64,000 bases of DNA, from the NCBI GenBank assembly GCA_012845835.1, contig JABAKD010000006.1, positions 11,018,945 through 11,082,944 of the forward strand, in the 5' to 3' direction. This document shows, one piece after another, positions 23,125-35,600 of the stretch. This DNA is from Undaria pinnatifida. Taxonomy: Eukaryota; Sar; Phaeophyceae; Laminariales; Alariaceae. Under the pieces are notes generated by a model. The model saw nothing but the letters and a program-made list of their open reading frames with translations. It searched no databases and was not told the DNA's origin. A program made the translations under genes and the position numbers. Numbering within the stretch: the stretch's first letter is position 1; each line of letters starts with the position of its first letter.

Positions 23125-23310
23125 TCTCAACGGCCTACACCATTGCACTTCGAAGCCTCTGAGGCCACCGACTTCGTTCCCCTTCCCTCCCCGCAAGCAA
23201 CACCCTCGACTTCAAGCCCTGAAGACTGATACTCCCCCCCCCCCCCCCCCCCCCCTGCCCGCCAGCAATACTTTCAAAGTCTAGCCTTGAAGGCGGTAGA
23301 TCAAAAAGCC
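23125..23310 (-). pseudogene. Decayed copy of aminotransferase last-exon 3' part
   Basis: Plus-strand segments such as ttcgaagcctctgaggccac, cccgcaagcaacaccctcga and tagccttgaaggcggtag parallel 23395-23480 (ctccgaagcatctcggccac, cccgtcagcaacacccccct, tagacttgaggacggcag). The order is the same and the gene is reused in the same orientation, which suggests a tandem duplication of the exon's end with the intervening C-run expanded (23236-23256). Confidence 0.68.
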
Positions 23311-23353
23311 CTGTATTTTTGCCAAAAATGTGCTACGTTCGCATCACGCATGG

Positions 23354-23619
23354 TTAAAAAAGCCGCGTAGCTCCTTTCTCAAGGTCTGACACCAGCCGAC
23401 TCCGAAGCATCTCGGCCACTGACATCTCCCGCCCCCCCTCCCCGTCAGCAACACCCCCCTCGACAACTAGACTTGAGGACGGCAGTTCTCGCTTTAACGA
23501 CGGTAGCTCTAACCTCGAGACTGACAGCTTGGAGTCGCTCGAGGCATTGCCGTCGCGACTGACACTGATCTCGGTTGGGATGAGGAGAGCGGAGATCGGA
23601 GCCAGGATTCTCCCGGTTC
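23354..23619 (-). CDS. Aminotransferase terminal exon 6
   Basis: Acceptor cctccggccag, stop TAA at 23356-23354. It completes TGTGRILAPISALLIPTEIS, the conserved TGTSR..P-type segment. A Ser/Leu-rich tail follows, then EMLRSRLVSDLEKGATRLF at the end. A decayed copy of the tail-coding part lies further downstream at 23125-23310. Confidence 0.85.
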
Positions 23620-26600
23620 CTGGCCGGAGGAAAAAAATCGAAAACGAACGGTGTTGTTGTGCTTGTTGGTACTGTTGTGTTATCCCATTAAATCGTCAGG
23701 AAAAATCAGGGCGTTCTTTATAGTTGGGTGTTTTTTCTAACCTCTCAAAAGAGAAAACAAGGGGGGGAGGAATCATCAAAGAAAAATCACGAACCAGCAT
23801 CAGTGACACCACGCAGTCCGAGCTGCAGAGCTGCAGAGGTAAGGGACGTGTCCGAACTGCAACGCAAGGACGCCTACGATTTCCGACAGATCTACGATCT
23901 ACGACAGACCTACGATCTCCGACAGGTCTACGATATCCGACAGGTCTACGATCTCCGACAGGTCTACGATCTCCGACATGCGCGCTTTAACCCTAAAGGG
24001 GAGTTGATTATATCTTGACTATAGTATAGCGAACAGAAAAAACGGCGATGGCGATATTTTCAAGCGTCTACGAGTCGCGGGAGCGCGCAGCAGTACGATC
24101 AGGAGGATCCTGCTTCACCCCGTCCCGCCCCGTAAGAGTCCTTGCATTTGTTGTGGTAATAATTCGGACACCACTTTTATCATTGTCAGCCAACATTGTC
24201 TGATAACGTAATCGTCAGATTTCGCCGTCAAATTTTCCCTGTGAAGCCTCAAAGGGGTAAAGTCAACCAACCCGCCTGACAATGCAACACAAGGAGGTCT
24301 CCCATCTCCGACATACGCGCGCGTTGATCCAAAGAGCAATCCAACGGCCTAGATATACAGCCTACAATAGACTAAACGAGTCATAAAGTAATGTTGATAT
24401 CGTAAAACATGCAAAGCATTCCAACGGTATTGGCTGACCCCTCAATTCGGGAGTTCCACCAGCCACAATACAAAGCAAAAACCGCACCGACTACTCGTAC
24501 GAGGGTGTTTGCTATTTCCAGCCTCTCTTGGGTTGGAAAAACATACATAAAAAATAGTATTGAAGCCGACGATTGTCACAACCCAAAGCCAACCAACCCA
24601 CGAGAAAAGTCAAGGTTCGAAACTACAAAAAATGGTAAGGAAACGTTTTTCTACCTTACTTTTTCGCTGCTTTTTCGTGTGACGGGTTGCCCGTGGATTG
24701 TGATGTTCGACGGTTTGCATACTATTAATAGTGTAATATGATTTATTACCCAACTCCTACCCATCCAAGTTGTTAGTTCGTACACACGCTAACGTTTCAT
24801 AGCGTTTTAAAGGTATTGGGTAGGTCCTCAGTTGGAGCGCTCCCCATCAGCCAGAAACGTTTTGGCCAAAACGTGCTGCAGTAATGGTCTCTCCATGGTG
24901 CCCATTGAGGAATACCGGTTGCCGGCTATACTGCTTGGCACATACGGGGGGTAACATAAGTAGCAGTGCGTGGAGTAGTGCCGGTTGCCGCTATAGGGCC
25001 TTATTTCCCTCAATAGTGCACATACCGGCACTATAGAGGGACCACTACTGTACCCCCTATACTGCGTGGAACGTATGGAAAAAACAGCAGTGGAAGTGGC
25101 TGTATGCGGAGTAGTGCCGGTTGCCGCTATAGTGCCAGTATTTCTGGCTGGTATATACCGGCACTATAGGGGGGTTCTACTGTACCCCCATATACTGCTT
25201 GTAAGGACCAGTACTACTCTTGTATCCCCGATACTGCTTGGCACATGTGGGAAACAACAGAAGTGGCAGTATGAGGAGTAGTGCCCGTTATCGCTATAGT
25301 GCCGTTACTTCCGGCTCGCACATACCGGCACTATATAGGGGCCACTACTGTACACACTATAATGCTTGGCACATATGGCAAAACACCGAAGCGGCAGTAT
25401 GCGGAGTAATGCCGGTTGCCGCTATAATGCCGGCATTTCTGGCTGTTATATACCGGCACTATATAGGGATCACTAGTGCACCCCCCATCGTAGCACGCCT
25501 CCGTTACCTGTTAAAAACGCTTCTCTCCAGTGTCCTGCTTCCGCCAAGTCCGGAGCTTCGAGCCGGACCGGGATTCCCCTTCGTTTACACGCGGAGATTA
25601 GCAGGTCGCGCATGCCTCCTGCCAGAACTCCCTCCGAAGGAGCCGTACATACCGACCCATCCTCGTCTACTACAAAGAAGTTCGAAGTCAAGCCTGACGG
25701 GCGGTTGGGAAGTGGGGGGGGAGGGGAGAGAGGAGACGACAGTGGGGGAAGGGGGGGGGAGGAAGGGGTAAATAGTTGTTGTTCAGTTGGCCGATAGTCA
25801 ATGGCATACTTTGGGGGGGGGGGGTTAAAGTCGACCAGGGTAGGTGCAGCTATTTCCAAGTCGTGTGCCACCAAAATCCGGGTGCAATTGTAAACGGCAC
25901 AGCATACCCCCCCCCCCGCCCTCTCCCCCATCGTCTTTGTCCCAGAAGCACCCCCAGCCTTGTGGCCAGGCTCCACCCCCACCTTCGAGAAGCTTCCGAG
26001 AAGACCCTCCCCCAGAACGTTCCTCCTTCGACAAGATCACCTCTTGCGCACCAGCCTGGGCGATCGAGGACAGACGGAGACACGGCCAACGATTAACCCT
26101 TTTCGCGGTTGTTTGGAAACAGGCTACTTGGGATCAGCTTCGATTTATGTCTGTCGAATAAAAATCGTGTTCGGAGACATCACATCATCAACAACACCAC
26201 TACTCGTAACACCAACATGCAACAACAACACCAACACCAACACCAACACCAACACCAACACCAACACCAACACCAACACCAACAACACCAAACCCAACAC
26301 ACCAACACCTCGAACACCACCAACACCACCAACACCTGCACCAACACCACCAACACCTGCACCAACACCAACACCTGCACCAACACAACACCAACACCAA
26401 CACCAACACCAACACCAACACCACCAACACCACCGCCAGCACCGACAACACCAACACCAACACCAACACCACTTCCTCCACCTGCCTCCCACACCGACAC
26501 CAGCACCAACACCACGACACGTGTTAGGATATGGTTAGCACCTTTTGGCCAAATTTCTTCTGACTCGCAGGACTACTCAGCGAAGGAACTGCACAACATC

Positions 26601-29600
26601 ATTCAAATCGCGTCAGTGCTTACAATGCATTTGTATTTGTATTCACAGAAGCCCTTAGTCTATACCTAGGCCATGGGATTGGTCATCGGGTAGCACTTTC
26701 ATTTTTTCTCTAAAAACCAGTGTTTGGGACTAAAAGATACCTCCTCTAGTGAGACGACTAACAAAAGTTACGCGCTATCTCGGCATCGTAAAATTCACCA
26801 CAACGCCAACACCGCAACCTTCACCATCATGATCACCACCACCCACCACCACCACCACCACCACCACCACCACCAACACCACCAACACCGACACCACCAA
26901 CACCAACACCACCAACACCAACACCACCAACACCAACACCACCAACACCAACACCACCAACACCAACACCACCAACACCAACACCACCACCTCCTCCCGA
27001 CCACCGACTATCTCCGATCCCATCGCTTACATACCGCTTTACCCGGAAAACAATTAAATCTAGTCCAGGCCTGTGACGGCCGGCCGTCTAGATGTAATTA
27101 CGAAGTGAGATTCTAATTTACGCCGATACGAATACACCTCTATATTTAGACGAGCAGCTGCACTTCTGCAAAAAAAAGACGGGGTGGTGTGGATACCAGA
27201 CCCCCTTCCCCTAGGTAGCACCGCCTCATTACACACACATTCAAGGTCACCCGAGGTCCCAGACTTCGTTCCGTGCTGACCCGAGGTACCGAGCCACCTC
27301 ACTCGGTGTGTCCCCCACACCACCGCCATACAAGAAAGAACCTACCAGGAGCACAGCCCCACCGACGACGCAAAAGAAGTAGGGGCTCGTTTCCGCCCTC
27401 GCACGCCCGAATCTCACGTCCCGCCCGACCACCCGGATCTCCCAAAATTACCAACAAAATATAAATACCTTCCTGCAGAGTGTTGTGCTTGCCACCAAAG
27501 CATGCAGCCGACCACAGTTGCAAATGCCCACCAGCGCAAATTCCCAGCGCAAATTCCCAGCGCGACTTCTCAGCGAGAACTACAGTGTTTTATACTAGTT
27601 TAGCGCGGGACCTCCTAGCGTGTGACCAACGACGTAAAAAAAAAACTTCTTCTGGAATAGCACCACGTAGGCTAAATATAGGAGTATTAACATGTGTAGA
27701 AGCGTGGTCCCTCAATAGTGCGGTGCATTGCTAGGCAACAACAGCCGCGCTACAGTGGGACCCCGCACTATCCCGGGCTGATGCGGTACCATCTACTCTG
27801 TAGGGCGAGGTCGTGACAAGCGATTTTCACCGCAATAAACTGGGGACCCGCACTGGAGAGAACCGCACTAACGCGGTGCCACGACTGCTGCACCAACGGG
27901 TTCTTATGTGTACGTCCACAGTAAGGTGTTCTCGTGATCCTAAGTGTCGCCTGTCCCCCACCTAACTGGAGTGTAACCCGATGAAAAGCCCCACGACCTT
28001 TGCAGGCATGAAACTAATAATATTGTAAAACCCTGAATGTCTTCGCATCACCCTGTTGACCCTGGTACCAGCTTGTAATAAGGGGAGTAGCCGACCCGTA
28101 TCCTTCATTGAGGACATACACACCTCGTAACACGAGCGATTGGAGTAGCACATGCAGCTTGCAAAGACTAGTTTCGACGGAACCCTCGATCTCGCAGCTG
28201 CACGAGTGTATTTTAAAAAAATAGTCGAAATTATTTTCCAACGATATCAGGTAGTGTAGGCATTAGTGACTTTTTAGCTGGGGAGTTCTATCAGTCACAA
28301 ATACTTCGCCCAAAAAGAGGTACTGCTGCACCCCCTTCGTGGCACTCGTCTTACCTTGGCCTTGAGGTCATCCAAAGGTCGCCTGTCTCTCAGCCAACTC
28401 GAGTGCTTTGCGTCGGGAAGAGATCTACCCGCCCCCGCGACCAAGACCTCTAACCCTGGCCCTAACCGCCCCCCCGGTGCAGTTGTGGGAAAAGGCAAAG
28501 GCCAGGCGTGCGCTAGGATAGTCAACTCGACACCACCTGATCCCCGGCCAATTTCTGCTGCTGCTGTTGGTAGGGACGGTGGTGGCGATGATCGTGACGA
28601 TGTTGGTGGTGGTGGTGTTGCTGCCGTTGCTACCCCTGTCTCTACTGCTGCTCCTCCTCGTGCCCCCCCTCGTCCTCTTCCTCCTCCTCCCTCTGCCCCT
28701 CCTCCTCCTCCTCCTGCTCCTCCTCCTCCTCCCTCTCCTGCTCCTCCTCCCCGTCCTGCTCCTCCTCCTACCGTATCGAGTCGATGTTCCTCTGTCACAT
28801 TATTTTCCACGTTTTCTTTCTCTCTGTCGGGTTTGCGGTGGATGTACAGGACCGTTGCCATGCACTCGGGACAACTCCCTTCCGCGTTGGCGTTAGCTGC
28901 GCCGAAAAAAACGCGGACATGTTTTTTTTTCAGGTGCAGGGAGACGACGGCGGCGTGCGGAACAGACGACAAGAACTAGCAAGCCGTTCTTAAGCGAAGG
29001 CGTTGTTTTCCTTTATTGTTCGGTTTCAAGAAAGATGGACGAACGGGGAGAAAACAACAAAGAGAAACTTGCTTCAAAAGAGCGTGGCGGTCTGGAGGGG
29101 GGTGTTATAAAAAACATCGACCCGTGCTACGATTGGGGTATACCCCTTTTTGGCTAAACTGTTTTTTTTCTGAATGCCGGGGCTCCTTAACCCCAATTCG
29201 TCGGAACGCCATTCTTGTTTTGCAACACAATTTTTTATATATACCTAGGCCACAGGGTTTGTTCGTCACAGAAGCACTTCCAGAACTTACTACAAAAAAA
29301 ACAGTGTATGCCTTAAAGGGGTATAGAGGTCCTCAAATGGTTAGGAGCCTCAGACAAAAAAAGGTAAACCTCTACCGCGGCAAGTGTCCGTCCACTGAAA
29401 CACGCAGCAGAGCCATGCGACCACTCCTGCCAACCTCAAAGCCCCAAAGGGTTGGGGCTAGGGCTAAGGATGTGGTGGGGTTGAGCCTGGGCCGACGTAT
29501 AGGACAAAAAAACGCCAAAAGGGTGTTGCAAGAGTTTACTAACAAGATGTTGCACGCGGGGGTACCTCACGGTAGGAATCTGAACAACCCCCCCCCTCCG

Positions 29601-32600
29601 TAGGCGCGTGAGAAAGGGAAGACCGTGGTTCTGACGGGTTACAGAGAGTTCACAAGAGTCACAAGATGAGAAGTGAAGAAGAGTGTAGCTAAACTTAACA
29701 ATAGAAAGGTGGCAGGGGCAGACGAAATAGTGAATGAATTTACGAAGTACGGGGGAGAAGGTATGCTTACCATGGTGGTTATGTTGTATAATTGGATATG
29801 CAAAAATGAGTACGTGCCTAAGAGGGGGAGAGAAGGAGTTGTAGTAAATTTATTCAAAGAGATAAGGCTGACCCGGGGAACTACCGAGAGATAACGCTAA
29901 TAAGCACCGTAGGCAAGACATTATGTAAGATTTTGAAGGATAGAATGGGAACAATGTTGGCGAAAGGCGAAAAATAAGCAAAGGGCAAGCAGGATTTAGG
30001 CCAAACCGTATCTGCGTAGATCATGTGTACACATTAGGTAAGAAAATTCAATGTAGGAAAGACGCCGGGCTAACCACTGTACTGCTGTGGTGGTATCATT
30101 GGGCATTTGAACGTACAATGGTTGGATACATTTTGTCACGGAGTTCAATTGTCATTATTGGCGTTTCTTGTGAGCTCTTGAGATCTTGAGATACAAACGG
30201 GAAGGTCCATGGCCGATGTCATGTCACTTCCCCGTGTGATAACGAACGAACTATTGCATTGTGGACAAACGCACTCCGAGCCTACGAGGGGACGCCCTCG
30301 GAGCTGATACCACCGGGCCCGCGGTCGCGCAAGTCGGCACAATTCAATTGAATTGCGTAAGTTCTGCTTACTGCCCAAAACGTGACCAATTTGCTTTTCG
30401 GAGGCCGGAAAGCACTGTTTTGCGTGCCGGTGTGGGACACCAGCCGAAAGCAATGGAAGACCCTACAGCAGCAAGAGGAGCACGAGCGCAGGGCGCTGAC
30501 GGAGTCCATTCTGCAAGCTGGGCCGACCCGAGAGGTGGAGGCCGAGCCGGCGGCCGGCTGAAGCCGGAAATCAAGGTGACGATCGGGGGAGATAGGCCGT
30601 CTAGGTTGGGTGGTGATGTTGTTACTTTGTTACCTCCGAAGATATGCGTGAATTTCTTGTTGCCTACTCGGAGTACGAGCAGCAGATGCATATCACAAAC
30701 CAAGATGGAGGAGACCGGGTACTTGCGAGGAGGCGAGAGCTGGTAGATTCGGCGACCCAAATGATGGTGGCTGATGAGTTCTATGATGGCAAGCCCTGGT
30801 TCGACCTCTCCGAGGAGAAGCTTTTGCTAGGGCTTAAAAGTTTTGCTAGCGTTGGTATGCAACAGACGAGTGATGAGGATTTTTGCCGCCAGATATTCCC
30901 TGTGCTGAAAATGGATGCGAGCGTGCCGGTAGATACAGGGTGATCATGCAAAAACGTGCCCTGCGGAAATACCTTGCTCACGGCGGGCTCACGGAGGTGG
31001 TGCGGCCAGACGTTCGGCAGTACACGCTAAAGCATGGCAAGGTGCTGGTGGAGGCAATAGCGGCGGGAATCGAGCCACTCGAGTTCCGCCGCAAGGTGGA
31101 AAAAAATATGCGCTTCGATCTCGTAACGCATGACCTTGACGAATTGTTCAGCATAATTGCCAAGCAGCGACGGGATCAAGCCGTAATTGAGGCCAGCGAT
31201 GCTGTACGCCGGCAAACAGCAAAGCGGCGTGACGCTAGGTCGGTGGCTGTTGAGGGGACCAAGCCGCAGGGAAGTACTGCTGACGGGCGCGACTCACGCG
31301 AGAGTGCCAAGGCTGCCGGTGTGAAAGCAGACCGGAACCGTCGGTACGACAACAAGGAGTGTTTTGTGTGTGGCAAGCAAGGTCACAAGCAGCGGGACTG
31401 CCCCCAAAGCCAGCAGGGCAAGGCGGGGAAAGGCGTCCATGGCCAGACCCACGGCCAGATCCCTGTACAGCAGCAGCAGTCCCCAAGCGGTCCCGCTTAG
31501 CATACCCGGAACAAGACAACCGGGATGGCCCCTGTGACTGCCACCCCTCGAGCAAGTGCGTACAAGACCGCCTCAAAGGCGATGGTTGCGGAGACCGAAC
31601 CTGCTGCGCCTGAACCATCTAGGCGGAATGACGACGACTACGCGTACATTCGTGCGCCGCGGGAAAGGATGGCGCCAGTGGACTATGGGCTCACCGAGAC
31701 GGTGCAGCACCAGGTGTCTCAGAGCGCTTGGCCACAGAATGCAGCGCCAGTTCTTCACTCCGTTCCGGTGCAGCTGCCGGCACCCACGTCGCAGCAGTCA
31801 TGTGGTGATACCAGCACCATTTTATACGCGCGTGTCTCGGGCTTGCAGTCGGGTGGAAGTGGTGATACGAGCGTGGATACGGTGGAGATCGAACCGCACT
31901 TGGAGGCCCTGACGCAGCATGACGCAGGGCGTCTCGCGGTTCCCGGTGCTTCCGGGGCTGCTGAGGCTAAGGTGCTGATGGATTCTGGTTCAGGCATTAC
32001 CTATATATCGGAGGAGCTGGTAGAGGCCCTGCAGGGACAGCTGGGGATGACGCAAACCGCGTTAACGCAGGCGTTTGTTGGGCATGCGCGTGTGGTGACT
32101 TCGTTGGGCCAGGAGTGTGATATGGAGATGCAATCGTGTCCGCTCCACTTAACGATCGAAACACCATGGGGACCAGTCCGATTTACCATGCCGTTTATCG
32201 TGCTCCCTGGGGGAGGCGATGTGGTTATCATCGGGCAGAAGACGCTGAGGGAGAAACTCGGCATCGACGTCATGGCGCAGCTCAAGCCTCTGTACTGAAG
32301 GCACAAGGGCGTCAAGATGCTGCTGGGATGAAGCTTACAGCTCGTTCTGAGGGCGAGCCCAACGATGGTGCTGTGCTGCGAGCGGCGATGGCTGTCACAG
32401 CGTTTGTGCCGGGCGGTGACGCGTCAGGTGACGTGGACGATGATGTTGTCTCAACGACCCATGATATTCCAGGATTCCGACGTGGAAATGCGGGATCGTG
32501 TGGGCGTGTCGGAGACGGCTGTCGATAACGCTGTTGACCATAGCTCCCCGCCGGAATGTGCCAAGATGTTGCGATATATCGTTTTTCGCACGCACCTTGA

Positions 32601-35600
32601 CGTGTTATGTCGGGCGTTGTCTGGTGACCCACATGCACGCAAGAAGCCTGGGGCGGTCCGGTTTCATTCAGGGGCAAGGGTGGTGCGGGCGAAGCCCCCA
32701 CCTGAACGTAATCGCCTGCGGTGGAGTGCGACAGAGTCGTGCCCCGACTGCCGCTCGGGAGTGACGACGAGTTTGTCGTCAAGGTGGCCTGGGAGGGGCC
32801 GGAGGAGGCAGAGAGCACCTGGAAGCCGGTGTCGCGCGTGTTTGATGGCGCGACGGCCGTGCTGCGAAAAGATCTCAAGGCGTTGCGGCTGAAGATGGAT
32901 CAAAAGCGGGGACTCGTACAGTGGTATGGGCTGCGTTGTGATCATATTGTGGTTTGGGGGGGATCTCGAATTTTGAATTGCTGATTTTCGGTTTGATCGA
33001 AACGTTGAATCGAGTTTTTTTTCTGACTTCGAATTTCTGCGCCGGGCGCTGATAGCACCTGACGCAGCCACAGCTGGCGGTTCATCGCCGAGGCTGTGTG
33101 TGGACAGAGCATGTCTGTGGTTGATGCTTCCGTTGTACAGGGGTGGCTATTGTTCTGGGATACACATTCCTTATGTGGTCTGGGTTTCGGCAAGTTGCAT
33201 GCGCAATTGGAGGTGTGACGCATGGTGCGTGGTTTGCTTGAAGATGCATTCGTGATGACGCGGCTGCTGAGCAACCGTCGTTCACGGTCAGTAAACGTGG
33301 TGGAACTTAGGTCGTGGTGAAACTGACCGGGACGTGTTGGACTTGACTATTGCCCAACATACGGACAGCTATGATTATCGAAAAGCTACTCGGTCTGAGC
33401 CAACTTGAGGTTGGTAGCCCGAGATGGGCTTTTGGAGAGTGCTGTACCGCTGTGGTCGTATCATCGGGCATTTTACCGTACAATGGTTGGATACATTTTG
33501 TCAGGGAGTTCAATTGTCATTGTTGACGTTGCTTGTGAGCTCTTGAGATCTTGAGATACAAACGGGAAGGTCCATGGCCGATGTCATGTCACTTCCCCGT
33601 GTGATAACGAACGAACTATTGCGTTGTGGACAAACACACTCCAAGAATACGAGGGGAAGTCCTCGGAGCTGATACCCCCGGGCCCGTGGTCGCGCGAGTC
33701 GGTACACGACGTACTGTTTCTTCGCAGATGTACAGAAGGCCTATGACACAGTATGGAAGAATGGGTTGAGGAAAAATATGTGAGAAATTGGGATCAGAGA
33801 AAATATGTGGAGAATGATTGAAAATATGACGGAATGTGCGAGAAGTGCCGTGATGCTGGACGAGGAAATAGTCAACTATGTTGATATTCCACAAAGAGTC
33901 GCACAATTGTACTTTATCACCCAATCAATGAAACGTATATAATAATGACATGATAAGTAGCAGTCGAAGCAGCAAAGCAAGGAGTCACGATAAGGAAGAT
34001 ACGGTGTCGGGGTTGATGTTTGCGGATGATTTCGTGAGGATATCAGAAACACCCGAAGGATTGCAGAAACAAATGAAGCACGAGAGTACACTAGGAAATG
34101 GAGAGTGACAGCAAACGTAAAATAATGCGCAGTGGTTATATGTAACGAAGACAAGGTGAATCCGGCAAATTTCAAATGGAAGTGGGGAGAAGATGAACTA
34201 CCGATCGTTGACCAGTACACGTACCTTGGCGTAGAGATCTCAAAGGACTGCTCTTGAGATGCACACATAGCGAAAGTAACAGGAAAAGGTAAATCACAAG
34301 TAGGCAAAATGGATGCGATCCTAACAGACTCGCACCTTGACACTAGGATTAAAATTTGTATTCTGATTAATGTAGTTGTACCAAAGTTAGAGTATGCCGG
34401 AGAAGTACGGGAAGGGAACGCGAAGTTCGTAAACAACTGGAAATAGTAGTGCAGATGACAGCAGCCAAAGAGATACTAGGATGCTCGAGTACAACGAGTA
34501 ATACAGTATTAAGAGCAGAACTAGGTATGTACCCACTTCAAACAAATAGAGACGTGAGAAAGTTGAAATGGCAACATAAAATAAATAATACATCAGAAAC
34601 GAGGCTGCCGGCCATAGCTGATAGGGCTGTATGGGAGAACATGGCGAACGGGCGAGCTGGAATAAGATGGGATAACGTAGTCGAGAAAATATGGAAGGAT
34701 TTCGGGGGAGACTAAGAAGAGGTATTGTCTACAGAGAAGTTTGGCGGATCCAAGACAAAAGTAAAAGAAAGAACACAACAAAGGGAAAGGCTAGCCCTAA
34801 TAAATAAGGTAAAAGAGGAGAAGCACTTAGAGATATACGGGGGGTTGAGGAAAGATATTGGGATGAAAGCGTATTTGCATGGCCCAATGGACTTCGCAAA
34901 AAAGCTGAAACTGCGATTTCGTGAAGGGAACCTGGACCTACGAGAAGGAAGAGATATACCAGTACTCGGGAAGAGGAGGACGTGGGTACACATATGTGCC
35001 CGTGTGGCACAACAGTAGAGAGCAGGACTCACATAGTAGGAGAATGAGAAATATACAAGGACGAAAGGGATGCGTTAGAGGAGGTGAGGAAATTAGACGT
35101 ATGGGACATGGATGAGTTTGGTAGGCTAGAGACTAGCGACAAAACGATCGCTTCCCTAGGAGATAGATGGTGGCCGCAGACGGCGAAACAGGACGGGGAT
35201 AGGATAAGCAAACCGTTTCTATGTAGTGTATGGAAGAAGCGTATTGAGCGCCCAAATGTTGGAGGTGTCTCTGTCAGGAGTAGAAACGATGCTCCGCCTC
35301 GAAAGGGATGCGTGGTCAATGGTTAAATTACTTAGGCAAGCAACAAATGAGTACGCCCCCCCCCCCCCCCCCCCCCCGTGGCCTCCTTAACCATAACGGA
35401 CGCTCACCTAGAAAAAACGCCTCGACCACCTTAGCTATCGTGTCCGTGGTTCTCCGATCCAACGACTGCCGGCTCTCTAGCCTTGCGGCGGCCCCTAACC
35501 CGGTAGCGCAAGCAGATTCCCATAGCCTGCTAAGGTGGAAGGGAAGCATCGCCACGGAGCGGTTGCCCACCGTCCTGAGACACGTGTATGGGCCTGAGAG

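Larger units (their letters stand above)
30078..33707 (+). mobile_element. Gutted Ty3/gypsy-like LTR retrotransposon nested in the LINE
   Basis: Two related LTRs (30078-30341 and 33443-33707), both TG...CA, flank a 3.1-kb interior. The interior encodes a gag-like protein, a retropepsin-like protease and a C-terminal chromodomain-like remnant but no reverse transcriptase, RNase H or integrase. Flanks ACCAC and ACGAC resemble a slightly diverged 5-base target duplication inside the LINE RT. A non-autonomous derivative is the simplest reading. Confidence 0.87.

Noticed and set aside
26109-26669. ORFs of 100-190 codons rich in Asn/Thr/His or Trp/Cys/Val on both strands
   Set aside because: They are translations of a (CCAACA)n hexanucleotide tract; every frame is open simply because the repeat has no stops.
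28356-28979. 207-codon plus-strand ORF
   Set aside because: The minus strand in the same place encodes conserved aminotransferase motifs with matching splice phases, so the plus ORF is a shadow.
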